Below are positions 7,926-17,277 of a stretch of 64,000 nucleotides of DNA, in pieces; the first letter of the stretch is position 1, and each line of letters starts with the position of its first letter. Source of the DNA: Kluyvera sp046569695 (lineage in GTDB: Bacteria; Pseudomonadota; Gammaproteobacteria; Enterobacterales; Enterobacteriaceae); the NCBI RefSeq assembly GCF_046569695.1, contig NZ_JBKHUI010000013.1:1-64000 (forward strand), read 5' to 3'. The notes below the pieces were generated by a model, which made no database searches, was not told the origin of the DNA, and worked only from the letters and a program-made list of their open reading frames with translations. Made by a program: the position numbers and the translations under genes.

Positions 7926-10900
7926 GTGAGCAGCAAAGTGGAGCAACTGCGTACGCAGTTAAATGAACGTATTCTGGTTCTGGACGGGGGCATGGGCACC
8001 ATGATCCAGGGCTATCGTCTGAGCGAGCAGGACTTCCGCGGCGAGCGTTTCGCCGACTGGCCGTGCGACCTCAAGGGAAACAACGACCTGCTGGTACTCA
8101 GCAAGCCGGAGGTGATCAGCGCTATCCATAACGCCTACTTTGAAGCGGGCGCGGATATCATTGAAACCAACACCTTTAACTCCACGACCATCGCCATGGC
8201 AGATTACCAGATGGAATCCCTGTCGGCGGAAATTAACTTTGCTGCGGCGAAGCTGGCGCGTGCCTGTGCCGACGAATGGACGGCGCGCACGCCGAACAAA
8301 CCGCGCTATGTCGCGGGCGTGCTTGGCCCAACCAACCGTACAGCGTCTATCTCACCGGACGTCAACGACCCGGCTTACCGTAACGTCACCTTCGATCAAC
8401 TGGTGGCGGCCTACCGTGAATCCACCAAAGCGCTGGTGGAGGGCGGCAGCGACCTGATTCTGATTGAAACCGTTTTTGATACCCTGAACGCCAAAGCGGC
8501 AATCTTTGCGGTGAAAGAGGAGTTTGAAGCGCTGGGCGTTGACCTGCCGATCATGATTTCCGGCACTATCACCGACGCCTCCGGGCGTACGCTCTCCGGC
8601 CAGACGACCGAAGCGTTCTACAACTCCCTGCGTCACGCCGACGCCCTGACCTTCGGCCTGAACTGCGCCCTCGGCCCGGACGAACTGCGCCAGTACGTCC
8701 AGGAGCTGTCGCGCATTGCGGAATGCTACGTGACCGCGCACCCGAACGCCGGTCTGCCGAACGCCTTCGGCGAGTACGACCTTGATGCCGACACCATGGC
8801 GGCCCAGATTCAGGAATGGGCGCAGGCGGGCTTCCTCAACGTGGTCGGCGGCTGCTGCGGTACCACGCCGGAACACATTGCGGCGATGAGCCGTGCGGTC
8901 GAAGGCTTGCCGCCGCGCAAACTGCCGGACCTGCCGGTCGCCTGCCGTCTGTCCGGCCTTGAGCCGCTGAACATCGGCGACGACAGCCTGTTTGTTAACG
9001 TCGGTGAACGTACTAACGTCACCGGTTCGGCGAAGTTCAAGCGCCTGATCAAAGAAGAAAAATACAACGAAGCGCTCGACGTGGCCCGCCAACAGGTGGA
9101 AAGCGGCGCGCAGATCATCGACATCAACATGGATGAAGGGATGCTCGACGCCGAAGCGGCGATGGTGCGTTTCCTCAACCTGATTGCCGGTGAGCCGGAT
9201 ATCGCCCGCGTGCCGATTATGATCGACTCCTCCAAATGGGAGGTCATCGAAAAAGGGCTGAAGTGTATCCAGGGCAAAGGTATCGTCAACTCCATCTCGA
9301 TGAAAGAGGGCGTTGAGCCGTTTATCGAACATGCGAAAAAAGTGCGTCGCTACGGCGCGGCGATGGTGGTAATGGCCTTTGATGAAGTGGGCCAGGCCGA
9401 CACCCGCGAACGCAAAATTGAGATTTGCCGCCGCGCCTACAACATTCTGACTCAGGAAGTGGGCTTCCCGCCGGAAGACATCATCTTTGACCCGAATATC
9501 TTCGCCGTGGCAACCGGCATTGAAGAGCACAACAACTACGCGCAGGACTTTATCGGCGCTTGTGAAGACATCAAACGCGAGCTGCCGCATGCGCTGATCT
9601 CCGGCGGCGTCTCCAACGTGTCATTCTCGTTCCGCGGTAACGACCCGGTGCGTGAGGCCATTCACGCGGTGTTCCTCTACTACGCCATCCGTAACGGCAT
9701 GGATATGGGGATCGTTAACGCCGGTCAGCTGGCGATTTATGACGACCTGCCGGCTGAACTGCGCGATGCGGTAGAGGATGTGATTCTCAATCGTCGCGAC
9801 GACGGCACCGAGCGCTTACTGGAGCTGGCCGAGAAATATCGCGGCAGCAAAACCGACGAGACTGCCAACGCGCAACAGGCGGAATGGCGCAACTGGGACG
9901 TGAAAAAGCGTCTCGAATACTCGCTGGTGAAAGGTATTACCGAATTTATCGAACTCGACACCGAAGAGGCCCGCCAGCAGGCCGCGCGCCCGATTGAGGT
10001 GATCGAAGGGCCGCTGATGGACGGCATGAACGTGGTCGGCGACCTGTTCGGCGAGGGCAAAATGTTCCTGCCGCAGGTAGTGAAATCAGCCCGCGTGATG
10101 AAGCAGGCGGTGGCCTACCTCGAGCCGTACATTGAAGCCAGCAAAGAGAAAGGCTCCAGCAACGGCAAGATGGTTATCGCGACCGTGAAGGGCGACGTAC
10201 ACGATATCGGCAAAAACATCGTCGGCGTGGTGTTGCAGTGTAATAACTACGAAATCATCGACCTCGGCGTGATGGTCCCAGCGGACAAAATCCTCAAAAC
10301 CGCCAAAGAGGTGAATGCGGATCTGATTGGTCTCTCTGGCCTGATTACCCCGTCGCTGGACGAAATGGTCAACGTAGCGAAAGAGATGGAACGTCAGGGC
10401 TTTACCATTCCGCTACTGATTGGCGGCGCGACCACCTCAAAAGCGCACACCGCGGTGAAAATCGAGCAGAACTACAGCGGCCCAACGGTCTACGTCCAGA
10501 ACGCCTCGCGCACCGTTGGTGTAGTGGCGGCGCTGCTCTCCGATACTCAGCACGACGACTTTGTTGCCCGCACGCGCAAAGAGTACGAAACCGTGCGTAT
10601 TCAGCACGGGCGCAAAAAACCACGCACTCCGCCGGTAACGCTGGCGGCGGCGCGGGAAAACGATCTGGCGTTCGACTGGGAAAACTACACTCCGCCGGTG
10701 GCGCATCGCTTGGGCGTGCAGGAAGTGGAAGCCAGCATCGAAACGCTGCGTAACTACATCGACTGGACGCCGTTCTTTATGACCTGGTCGCTGGCCGGGA
10801 AGTATCCGCGCATTCTCGAAGATGAAGTGGTGGGCGAAGAGGCGAAGCGCCTGTTTAAAGATGCCAACGACATGCTGGATAAACTGAGCGCCGAGAAAGC

Positions 10901-11609
10901 GCTGAACCCTCGCGGCGTGGTGGGCTTGTTCCCGGCTAACCGCGTAGGCGACGACGTGGAAATTTATCGCGATGAAACGCGTACCCACGTGCTGACCGTC
11001 AGCCATCATCTGCGCCAGCAGACCGAAAAAGTCGGCTTTGCTAACTACTGCCTGTCTGACTTTGTGGCGCCGAAAACCTCCGGCAAAGCGGACTACATCG
11101 GCGCTTTCGCGGTGACCGGCGGTCTGGAAGAGGATGCACTGGCCGATGCGTATGAAGCGCAGCACGACGATTACAACAAGATCATGGTGAAGGCGATTTC
11201 CGACCGTCTGGCGGAAGCCTTCGCCGAGTATCTTCACGAGCGCGTGCGTAAGGTTTACTGGGGCTACGCGCCGAATGAAAACCTGAGCAATGACGAGCTG
11301 ATCCGCGAAAACTACCAGGGTATTCGCCCGGCACCGGGCTACCCGGCCTGCCCGGAGCACACCGAAAAAGGCACCATCTGGGAGCTGCTGGACGTGGAAA
11401 CCCATACCGGTATGAAGCTGACGGAATCCTTCGCCATGTGGCCAGGCGCGTCGGTTTCTGGCTGGTATTTCAGCCACCCGGACAGCAAGTACTACGCGGT
11501 GGCGCAGATTCAGCGCGATCAGGTGGAGGATTACGCCTTCCGTAAAGGAATGAGCGTGGAGGAAGTGGAGCGCTGGCTGGCGCCGAACCTTGGCTACGAC
11601 GCCGACTGA
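7926..11609 (+). CDS. metH: Cobalamin-dependent methionine synthase
   Basis: Transfers a methyl group from 5-methyltetrahydrofolate via methylcobalamin to homocysteine. All four modules are visible in order. The homocysteine domain has zinc ligands in FGLNCALG and VGGCCGTTP (about residues 240-315). The pterin domain follows (NVGERTNVTGS to about 650). The cobalamin domain carries the DVHDIGKN motif (histidine ligand near residue 759). The C-terminal AdoMet reactivation domain ends with RPAPGYPACPEHTEK. A GTG at 7911 would add five residues. The GTG at 7926 gives the E. coli length (1227) and has GGGAG five bases upstream, so it is preferred. Monocistronic, ending at a hairpin. Confidence 0.98.
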   Translation: MSSKVEQLRTQLNERILVLDGGMGTMIQGYRLSEQDFRGERFADWPCDLKGNNDLLVLSKPEVISAIHNAYFEAGADIIETNTFNSTTIAMADYQMESLSAEINFAAAKLARACADEWTARTPNKPRYVAGVLGPTNRTASISPDVNDPAYRNVTFDQLVAAYRESTKALVEGGSDLILIETVFDTLNAKAAIFAVKEEFEALGVDLPIMISGTITDASGRTLSGQTTEAFYNSLRHADALTFGLNCALGPDELRQYVQELSRIAECYVTAHPNAGLPNAFGEYDLDADTMAAQIQEWAQAGFLNVVGGCCGTTPEHIAAMSRAVEGLPPRKLPDLPVACRLSGLEPLNIGDDSLFVNVGERTNVTGSAKFKRLIKEEKYNEALDVARQQVESGAQIIDINMDEGMLDAEAAMVRFLNLIAGEPDIARVPIMIDSSKWEVIEKGLKCIQGKGIVNSISMKEGVEPFIEHAKKVRRYGAAMVVMAFDEVGQADTRERKIEICRRAYNILTQEVGFPPEDIIFDPNIFAVATGIEEHNNYAQDFIGACEDIKRELPHALISGGVSNVSFSFRGNDPVREAIHAVFLYYAIRNGMDMGIVNAGQLAIYDDLPAELRDAVEDVILNRRDDGTERLLELAEKYRGSKTDETANAQQAEWRNWDVKKRLEYSLVKGITEFIELDTEEARQQAARPIEVIEGPLMDGMNVVGDLFGEGKMFLPQVVKSARVMKQAVAYLEPYIEASKEKGSSNGKMVIATVKGDVHDIGKNIVGVVLQCNNYEIIDLGVMVPADKILKTAKEVNADLIGLSGLITPSLDEMVNVAKEMERQGFTIPLLIGGATTSKAHTAVKIEQNYSGPTVYVQNASRTVGVVAALLSDTQHDDFVARTRKEYETVRIQHGRKKPRTPPVTLAAARENDLAFDWENYTPPVAHRLGVQEVEASIETLRNYIDWTPFFMTWSLAGKYPRILEDEVVGEEAKRLFKDANDMLDKLSAEKALNPRGVVGLFPANRVGDDVEIYRDETRTHVLTVSHHLRQQTEKVGFANYCLSDFVAPKTSGKADYIGAFAVTGGLEEDALADAYEAQHDDYNKIMVKAISDRLAEAFAEYLHERVRKVYWGYAPNENLSNDELIRENYQGIRPAPGYPACPEHTEKGTIWELLDVETHTGMKLTESFAMWPGASVSGWYFSHPDSKYYAVAQIQRDQVEDYAFRKGMSVEEVERWLAPNLGYDAD

Positions 11610-11640
11610 TTCACAAAACCGTCATCTTTCCTTACAACTA

Positions 11641-11672
11641 ACAGGGCGCTCAATGAGCGCTCTGTCTCTTTA
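11641..11672 (+). terminator. metH terminator
   Basis: An 11-bp stem (11641-11651 with 11655-11665, one G-T pair) around the loop AAT, followed by CTCTTTATT. The T tract is imperfect, so termination may be partial. Confidence 0.7.
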
Positions 11673-11705
11673 TTGTGCGTAAACCCTTATACTGAAAGAA
11701 GGCTG

Positions 11706-11786
11706 TTGCCGGATGGCGGCGTAATCGCCTTATCCGGCCTGCATAGGGATGATTTGTAGGCCTGATAAGCGCAGCGCCATCAGGCA
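11706..11786. repeat. REP pair between metH and yjbB
   Basis: TGCCGGATGGCGGCG...ATCCGGCCTGCA (11706-11743) and an inverted TGTAGGCCTGATAAG...CATCAGGCA unit (11755-11786). Confidence 0.88.
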
Positions 11787-11829
11787 TAGGAGCCTCAGGA
11801 ACCCATAACAATAAGGAGAAACTGATTCC

Positions 11830-13461
11830 GTGTTAACTCTGCTGCACCTGCTTTCTGCCGTCTCGCTGCTGGTGTGGGGCACCCATATCGTGCGTACTGG
11901 CGTAATGCGCGTCTTCGGCGCGCGCCTGCGTACCGTGCTCAGCCGCAGCGTCGAGAAAAAACCGCTCGCCTTCTGCGCGGGCATCGGCGTTACTGCGCTG
12001 GTCCAGAGCAGCAACGCCACCACCATGCTGGTGACCTCTTTTGTCGCGCAGGATCTGGTTGCCCTGACGCCGGCGCTGGTGATTGTGCTAGGCGCCGACG
12101 TGGGGACCGCGCTAATGGCGCGTATCCTGACCTTCGATCTGTCGTGGCTGTCGCCGCTGCTGATATTTATCGGCGTGGCCTTTTTCCTTGGCCGCAAGCA
12201 GACCCGCGAAGGGCAGCTTGGCCGCGTCGGGATTGGGCTCGGGCTTATCCTGCTGGCGCTGGAATTAATTGTTCAGGCGGTCAGGCCGATTACCGAAGCC
12301 AACGGCGTACAGGTGATTTTCGCCTCGCTGACCGGTGATATTCTGCTGGATGCCCTGATTGGCGCGGTGTTCGCTATCATCAGTTACTCCAGCCTGGCGG
12401 CGGTGTTGCTGACCGCGACGCTGACCGCCGCCGGCATTATCTCCTTCCCGGTGGCGCTGTGCCTGGTGATTGGCGCCAACCTCGGTTCCGGTCTGCTGGC
12501 GATGCTCAACAACAGCGCAGCGAACGCCGCCGCCCGCCGTGTGGCGTTGGGTAGCCTGCTGTTTAAGCTGGTGGGCAGCCTGATTATCCTGCCGTTCGTT
12601 CACATGCTGGCTGACGTGATGCACAAGCTGCCGCTGCCGGAATCCGAGCTGGTTATCTATTTCCACGTCTTCTACAACCTGATTCGTTGCCTGGCGATGG
12701 TGCCGTTCGCCGAGCCAATGGCGCGACTCTGCAAGCGCCTGATTCGCGACGAGCCGGAGCTGGACGCCAACCTCAAGCCGAAGCACCTGGACGTGACCGC
12801 GCTGGATACCCCAACGCTGGCGCTGGCCAATGCCGCCCGCGAAACGCTGCGCATCGGTGATGCCACCGAGCAGATGCTGGACGGCCTTAAAAAGGTGATG
12901 CACGGTGAGCCGCGTGAGGAGAAAAACCTGCGTAAGCAGGCGGATGATATCAACGTGCTCTACACCGCCATCAAGCTCTATCTGGCACGAATGCCGAAAG
13001 ATGAGCTGGCGGAAGAGGAGTCCCGCCGCTGGGCGGAGATTATCGAAATGTCGCTCAACCTTGAACAGGCCTCGGACATTATTGAGCGCATGGGCAGTGA
13101 GATTGCCGACAAATCGCTGGCCGCGCGCCGTGCCTTCTCGGTTGAAGGGTTAAAAGAGCTGGAAGCGCTGTATGAGCTGCTGCTAAGCAACCTGCAACTG
13201 GCAATGTCGGTGTTCTTCGCCGGTGACGTCACCAGCGCCCGCCGCCTGCGCCGCAGCAAGCATCGGTTCCGTATTCTGAATCGCCGCTATGCGCACGCGC
13301 ACGTCGACCGTCTGCACCAGCAGAACGTGCAGAGTATTGAAACCAGTACTCTGCACCTGGCGCTGCTGGGTGACATGCTGCGCCTGAACTCGCTGTTTTG
13401 CTCTGTGGCCTACAGCGTACTGGAGCAGCCGGATGAAGACGACGATCGCGACGATTACTAG
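11830..13461 (+). CDS. yjbB: Na+/phosphate cotransporter-like protein YjbB
   Basis: Inner-membrane protein of the Na/Pi cotransporter (NptA/PNaS) family, 543 residues as in E. coli, where it has been linked to phosphate export. The N-terminal half holds about eight hydrophobic segments and the two family repeats with the QSSNATT motif (about residue 58) and its counterpart ISYSSLAAVLLT. The C-terminal half (about residues 300-543) is a soluble PhoU-like helical domain. The start is GTG, preceded by AAGGAGAAA at a suitable distance. Monocistronic between REP clusters. Confidence 0.94.
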   Translation: MLTLLHLLSAVSLLVWGTHIVRTGVMRVFGARLRTVLSRSVEKKPLAFCAGIGVTALVQSSNATTMLVTSFVAQDLVALTPALVIVLGADVGTALMARILTFDLSWLSPLLIFIGVAFFLGRKQTREGQLGRVGIGLGLILLALELIVQAVRPITEANGVQVIFASLTGDILLDALIGAVFAIISYSSLAAVLLTATLTAAGIISFPVALCLVIGANLGSGLLAMLNNSAANAAARRVALGSLLFKLVGSLIILPFVHMLADVMHKLPLPESELVIYFHVFYNLIRCLAMVPFAEPMARLCKRLIRDEPELDANLKPKHLDVTALDTPTLALANAARETLRIGDATEQMLDGLKKVMHGEPREEKNLRKQADDINVLYTAIKLYLARMPKDELAEEESRRWAEIIEMSLNLEQASDIIERMGSEIADKSLAARRAFSVEGLKELEALYELLLSNLQLAMSVFFAGDVTSARRLRRSKHRFRILNRRYAHAHVDRLHQQNVQSIETSTLHLALLGDMLRLNSLFCSVAYSVLEQPDEDDDRDDY

Positions 13462-13490
13462 CGGTAAACCCGGCCTCGGCCGGGCCACCT

Positions 13491-13610
13491 TGTAGGCCGG
13501 ATAAGGCGTTTACGCCGCCATCCGGCAATGTGCGCCGAATAGCCTGATGGCGCTGCGCTTATCAGGCCTACGGTTTGTAGCCCGGGCGAGGCGTTCACGC
13601 CGACCCCGGG
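13491..13610. repeat. Three-unit REP cluster after yjbB
   Basis: REP units at 13491-13527 and 13541-13571 (inverse orientation) are followed by a different palindrome, TAGCCCGGGCGAGG...ACCCCGGG (13577-13610), of the kind seen at 166-194. It separates the convergent yjbB and pepE genes. Confidence 0.88.
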
Positions 13611-13618
13611 TTCACGGC

Positions 13619-14308
13619 TCAGAAGCGATGCCCTTCCTCCAGCACCACCGCCTCTTCACCCGCTCTGAACACATAGGTGGTACGCGGCCCGCCAAGCGTC
13701 GCTTCACCGTTAGCCACCTGAATCCAGTTGCCTTCCGGCAGACCAATCACCGTTAATTCCGGCGCCACGACCAACAGTTCGCGAATACGCTGCTCGCGGG
13801 TTTCGCCCTTATGGCCTTCCGGCAGCGCGTTGGTGAAGTGCGGGTTAATCTGCAGCGGGAACAGCCCCAGCGCATCAAACCCTTTCGGATCGACAATCGG
13901 CATATCGTTGGTGGTACGGATGGTCTGACAGGCGAGGTTCGCGCCCGCGCTCCAGCCTACATACAGCGCACCGCGCTTCACCACATCGACAATCGGTCCG
14001 AGCAGCCCGCGCTCGCGGCTCTCTTTCAGCAACTGGAAGGTGTTGCCGCCGCCAACGATAATCAGTTCGGCGTTTTCAATCGCGGAGATAGGGTCTGCCA
14101 CGCTATGGATACCGGTGACCGTGACGCCCAGCGGCGCCAGAACCGCGGCGGTTTTTGCCGTGTACTCGTCCCAGGTCTGCGTCACGCCCGCAAACGGCAG
14201 AAACACCGCGCGACGGCGGCCGTTCAGTTGACCCGCAATCAGCGGCAGCGCGTGTTCCAGCCAGGCTTTACCCGGCAGCGTCGAGTTACTCAGCAGAAGT
14301 AAGTCCAT
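13619..14308 (-). CDS. pepE: Alpha-aspartyl dipeptidase, peptidase E
   Basis: Cytoplasmic serine dipeptidase that hydrolyses dipeptides with N-terminal aspartate; MEROPS family S51, glutamine-amidotransferase-like fold. The nucleophile Ser120 is in the elbow GWSAGANL and the GGGNTFQL loop precedes it. The length of 229 residues matches Salmonella and E. coli PepE. Two ATGs are adjacent. AGGAG is 5 bases from the second one (14308), which is taken as the start. The shikimate-dehydrogenase-like gene lies 113 bases upstream on the same strand, so co-transcription is possible. Confidence 0.96.
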   Translation of the reverse strand: MDLLLLSNSTLPGKAWLEHALPLIAGQLNGRRRAVFLPFAGVTQTWDEYTAKTAAVLAPLGVTVTGIHSVADPISAIENAELIIVGGGNTFQLLKESRERGLLGPIVDVVKRGALYVGWSAGANLACQTIRTTNDMPIVDPKGFDALGLFPLQINPHFTNALPEGHKGETREQRIRELLVVAPELTVIGLPEGNWIQVANGEATLGGPRTTYVFRAGEEAVVLEEGHRF

Positions 14309-14421
14309 CATTTCTCCTATTAATCAGAAAATTATCGAGCAGGGCGGCATGTTATCACCCTGCGCCAGGCCGCTTACTGATGTAGTTCACGATGTTGCAG
14401 TAGAGTGCCGGGAAGGGGCGC

Positions 14422-15234
14422 TTACCCCGCTCTGGCAAACGCTGCGGCCTCAACAACCAGCGCATCATCCGGCCGCACACCGGTATACATAACAAACTGC
14501 TCCACCGCCTGCAGGGCAATCACTTCAGCACCGCTGATAGTCTTTTTCCCCAAGCGCTGGGCGAGTTGAATAACCGGCGTTTCCGGCGGCAGAGCCACCA
14601 CGTCAAACACCACGCTGGCGCGTGCGACCATCGCTTCACTAAAGGCTAGCTGCTCGCTCTCTTTGCCGCCCGCCATGCCGATAGGCGTGACGTTAACCAG
14701 AATATCAATACCGTCAGCGTCCGGCTGTGCCTGCCACTGGAACCCGTACTGTTTAGCCAGCGCGCTGCCGTTAGCCTCGTTGCGGGCAGCGATAATTACA
14801 TCGCTAAAGCCTGCGTCGCGGAAGGCGGCAATCACCGCTTTCCCCATCCCGCCGCTGCCCTGAATCATTACACGGGAGGCGGTATCAAGCTGGTGGCTGG
14901 CAATCAGGCTTTTTACCGCGATGTAGTCAGTGTTAAACCCGGTCAGATGACCGCTGTCATTGACGATGGTGTTGACGGAGTCAATGACCCTGGCCGACGG
15001 ATCGATAGCATCCAGAAATGCCATGCAGCTCTCTTTAAACGGCATCGACACCGCACAGCCGCGGATGCCCAGCGCACGAACGCCTTTCACCGCCGCTTCA
15101 ATGTCCTGCGTGGTAAAGGCCTTATAGATAAAATTCAGCCCCAGTTTTTCATACAGATAGTTATGAAAGCGCGTGCCAAAGTTGCCGGGGCGGCCGGCAA
15201 GCGACATGCACAGCTGGGTATCGCGGTTAATCAT
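14422..15234 (-). CDS. Shikimate dehydrogenase-like oxidoreductase (SdhL/HI0607 type)
   Basis: A member of the shikimate/quinate dehydrogenase superfamily that closely resembles, from memory, Haemophilus influenzae HI0607, which begins with the same INxDTQLCMSL segment. The N-terminal substrate domain keeps the catalytic lysine in SMPFKE and aspartate in NTDY. The Rossmann part has GSGGMGKAV. The usual SKS substrate-binding serine motif of AroE is replaced by LAGRPGNFGT, so its substrate is probably not ordinary shikimate. It has 270 residues from the second ATG (spacing 8 from GAGG); an ATG six bases earlier is too close to that site. A SorC-type regulator starts the same operon 21 bases upstream. 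Confidence 0.85.
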   Translation of the reverse strand: MINRDTQLCMSLAGRPGNFGTRFHNYLYEKLGLNFIYKAFTTQDIEAAVKGVRALGIRGCAVSMPFKESCMAFLDAIDPSARVIDSVNTIVNDSGHLTGFNTDYIAVKSLIASHQLDTASRVMIQGSGGMGKAVIAAFRDAGFSDVIIAARNEANGSALAKQYGFQWQAQPDADGIDILVNVTPIGMAGGKESEQLAFSEAMVARASVVFDVVALPPETPVIQLAQRLGKKTISGAEVIALQAVEQFVMYTGVRPDDALVVEAAAFARAG

Positions 15235-15255
15235 GGTCATGTCCTCGTTAATGTC

Positions 15256-16179
15256 TTACTGCACTAAATATTCTGCGGTGGCCCGGTCGGTGACCAGCGT
15301 ATTGATATGCTGCCCGCGCAGCGCGCCAAGAATAGCGGCGTGCTTCTCTTCACCGCTCGCCAGACCGATGACATAGCGGGCCTGCTTTAAGGTCTTGAGC
15401 TCAATGGCGAGCGTTTTTTCCTGCATCGCGGTGGCAACGGGTATGCCGTTACCAGCAAAAAAGCGTGAGCAGATATCACCTGCGACCTGAAGCGCCTCCA
15501 GCTCATCGCTTTGCGCATTGCCGTAAAACGCCTGCCAGTTGGCCGCATGGCGAATGGCGGGTGAGCCGATGCCCACCACCGCGATGTCCAGCCGCTGCCA
15601 GTAGTCGGCCAGCGTCTGGAAGTGCAGCGATTGCATGATGCCCCGGCGGATCAGCGGGTTATCCAGCAGGGCCGGAAAATCAGCGAGATACGACTCGCCT
15701 TTGAGTCGCGTGGCGGCGCTGTAGGTCAGCGTGTTGACGTGATAGCGGCTCGGAAGCTTACCGGACGGCCCGCCAACGATAGGCACGCATACCAGCGGGT
15801 GGGGTTGGCTGGACTGTGGTAACGCTTCGACCAGCGCACTGACCGCGCGACCCCAGCCGAAGCCTATCACGGCGTTGGGCGTCAGCAGTCGTTCAAACAG
15901 CTGCGCGCCATAAGCTCCGGCCTCGCTCTCCAGCGGTGCGACAACGGCCTCTTTCAGGCCAAATTTCTGCTTCAGCCGCTCCTCCAGCCACAGGCTATCG
16001 TTGTAGTCATAGTTGATGGCGATGGTCACCACGCCCAGCTCGCGCCCGCGCTTGAGCAGGCGGCTGATGGTGGTGCGGTAAATCCCTAGTTCGTGGGCGA
16101 TTTGCGCCTGCGTCATCTCCTGCTCGTAATAAAGCTGGGCAATTTTCACTATCAGGCGGATATCGTCGCTGTTTTCCAT
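15256..16179 (-). CDS. SorC-family sugar-binding transcriptional regulator
   Basis: A 307-residue regulator. It has an N-terminal helix-turn-helix (QAQIAHELGIYRTTISRLLKRG, about residues 25-46) and a C-terminal SorC/DeoR-type sugar-phosphate binding domain. Typical features are the GFGWGRAVSALV motif and the closing GLASGEEKHAAILGALRG. The frame could extend 28 codons upstream, but that region contains a palindromic operator (16196-16209), and MENSDDIRLIVKIAQLYY is the normal family start. It heads an operon with the shikimate-dehydrogenase-like gene, the presumed target. The effector is unknown. Confidence 0.9.
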   Translation of the reverse strand: MENSDDIRLIVKIAQLYYEQEMTQAQIAHELGIYRTTISRLLKRGRELGVVTIAINYDYNDSLWLEERLKQKFGLKEAVVAPLESEAGAYGAQLFERLLTPNAVIGFGWGRAVSALVEALPQSSQPHPLVCVPIVGGPSGKLPSRYHVNTLTYSAATRLKGESYLADFPALLDNPLIRRGIMQSLHFQTLADYWQRLDIAVVGIGSPAIRHAANWQAFYGNAQSDELEALQVAGDICSRFFAGNGIPVATAMQEKTLAIELKTLKQARYVIGLASGEEKHAAILGALRGQHINTLVTDRATAEYLVQ

Positions 16180-16195
16180 CAAAGTGGCTGGCTCC

Positions 16196-16209
16196 TGCAC
16201 ATATGTGCA
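16196..16209. promoter_or_regulatory. Palindromic operator 1 of the SorC-type regulator
   Basis: TGCACATATGTGCA is a perfect 14-bp palindrome 17 bases upstream of the regulator start codon. A second copy of the same arms is at 16297-16310. Autoregulation is inferred from position. Confidence 0.6.
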
Positions 16210-16296
16210 AAACGTAAAAACGGGTTCTCGATCTGGTATAACGCCGTCCTGTCGGGAGTTCAAGCGTATTTGCGGTAAAGCCGCTGGTCAGAGATG

Positions 16297-16310
16297 TGCA
16301 CTTTTGTGCA
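16297..16310. promoter_or_regulatory. Palindromic operator 2, TGCAC-N4-GTGCA
   Basis: TGCACTTTTGTGCA repeats the arms of operator 1, with centres 101 bp apart. SorC-type regulators are tetramers that commonly bind paired sites, so looping over the divergent promoter is plausible. It also lies about 90 bases upstream of rluF. Confidence 0.55.
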
Positions 16311-16398
16311 GAAAGGGCATGATGAAAACAATGATTTGTCGCGGACTATTTTTTCTCACCCGAAAGGTAGGGTATATTTCGCTTTTACAGGAGAATTT

Positions 16399-17277
16399 AT
16401 GCTGCCAGACTCATCCACCCGATTAAATAAATACATCAGCGAAAGCGGCATCTGCTCGCGTCGCGAAGCGGATCGCTTTATCGAACAAGGCAACGTCTTT
16501 ATCAACGGCAAGCGCGCAACGATTGGCGATCAGGTCGTGCCGGGCGACGTTGTGAAGGTTAACGGTCGATTGATTGAACCGCGGGAAGCGGATGATCTGG
16601 TGCTGATTGCGCTGAACAAACCCGTTGGTATCGTCAGTACCACCGAAGACGGCGAGCGCGATAACATTGTGGATTTTGTTAACCACAGCAAGCGTATCTT
16701 CCCGATTGGCCGTCTGGATAAAGACTCCCAGGGGCTGATTTTCCTCACCAACCACGGCGACCTGGTGAACAAGATCCTGCGTGCTGGCAACGACCACGAG
16801 AAAGAGTATCTGGTTACCGTCGACAAACCGGTTACCGATGAGTTTATTCGTGGGATGGGCGCGGGCGTACCGATTCTGGGTACGGTGACGAAGAAGTGTA
16901 AGGTGAAGAAAGAGGCACCGTTCGTCTTCCGTATTACCCTGGTGCAGGGCTTAAACCGTCAGATTCGCCGTATGTGCGAGCACTTCGGTTTTGAAGTCAC
17001 CAGGCTGGAACGTACTCGCATTATGAACGTCAGCCTGACGGGGATCCCGCTGGGTGAGTGGCGTGACCTGACCGATGACGAGCTGGTGGATTTGTTCAAG
17101 CTGATTGAAAACTCGTCTTCGGAAGCGAAACCGAAGGTGAAGTCCAGGCCAAAAACCACCGGCATCAAGCGCCCGGTGGTGAAGATGGAAAAGACCAGCG
17201 AGAAACCAGCGCGCCCGGCGGGGAATGGAAACGGTAAACGTTTCACCGCACCGGGACGTAAAAAGAAAGGCCGTTAA
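16399..17277 (+). CDS. rluF: 23S rRNA pseudouridine(2604) synthase
   Basis: Converts U2604 of 23S rRNA (and tRNA-Tyr U35 in E. coli) to pseudouridine. An N-terminal S4 RNA-binding domain (RLNKYISESGICSRREADRFIEQG, residues 8-31) precedes the RsuA-type catalytic domain with GRLDKDSQGL carrying the catalytic aspartate near residue 107. The C-terminal 40 residues are lysine-rich and probably bind RNA. It has 292 residues. The ATG at 16399 follows CAGGAG at normal spacing; the longer upstream open frame crosses the SorC operator and is rejected. Its last four bases overlap the convergent yjbD stop. Confidence 0.97.
   Translation: MLPDSSTRLNKYISESGICSRREADRFIEQGNVFINGKRATIGDQVVPGDVVKVNGRLIEPREADDLVLIALNKPVGIVSTTEDGERDNIVDFVNHSKRIFPIGRLDKDSQGLIFLTNHGDLVNKILRAGNDHEKEYLVTVDKPVTDEFIRGMGAGVPILGTVTKKCKVKKEAPFVFRITLVQGLNRQIRRMCEHFGFEVTRLERTRIMNVSLTGIPLGEWRDLTDDELVDLFKLIENSSSEAKPKVKSRPKTTGIKRPVVKMEKTSEKPARPAGNGNGKRFTAPGRKKKGR

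Noticed and set aside
13491..13610. CRISPR-like array of short palindromes
   Set aside because: Units are REP elements in alternating orientation with no regular spacers and no cas genes in the window.
16294..16398. RluF start 35 codons upstream
   Set aside because: Would place a palindromic operator inside the gene; the ATG at 16399 has CAGGAG at normal spacing and matches the family N-terminus.
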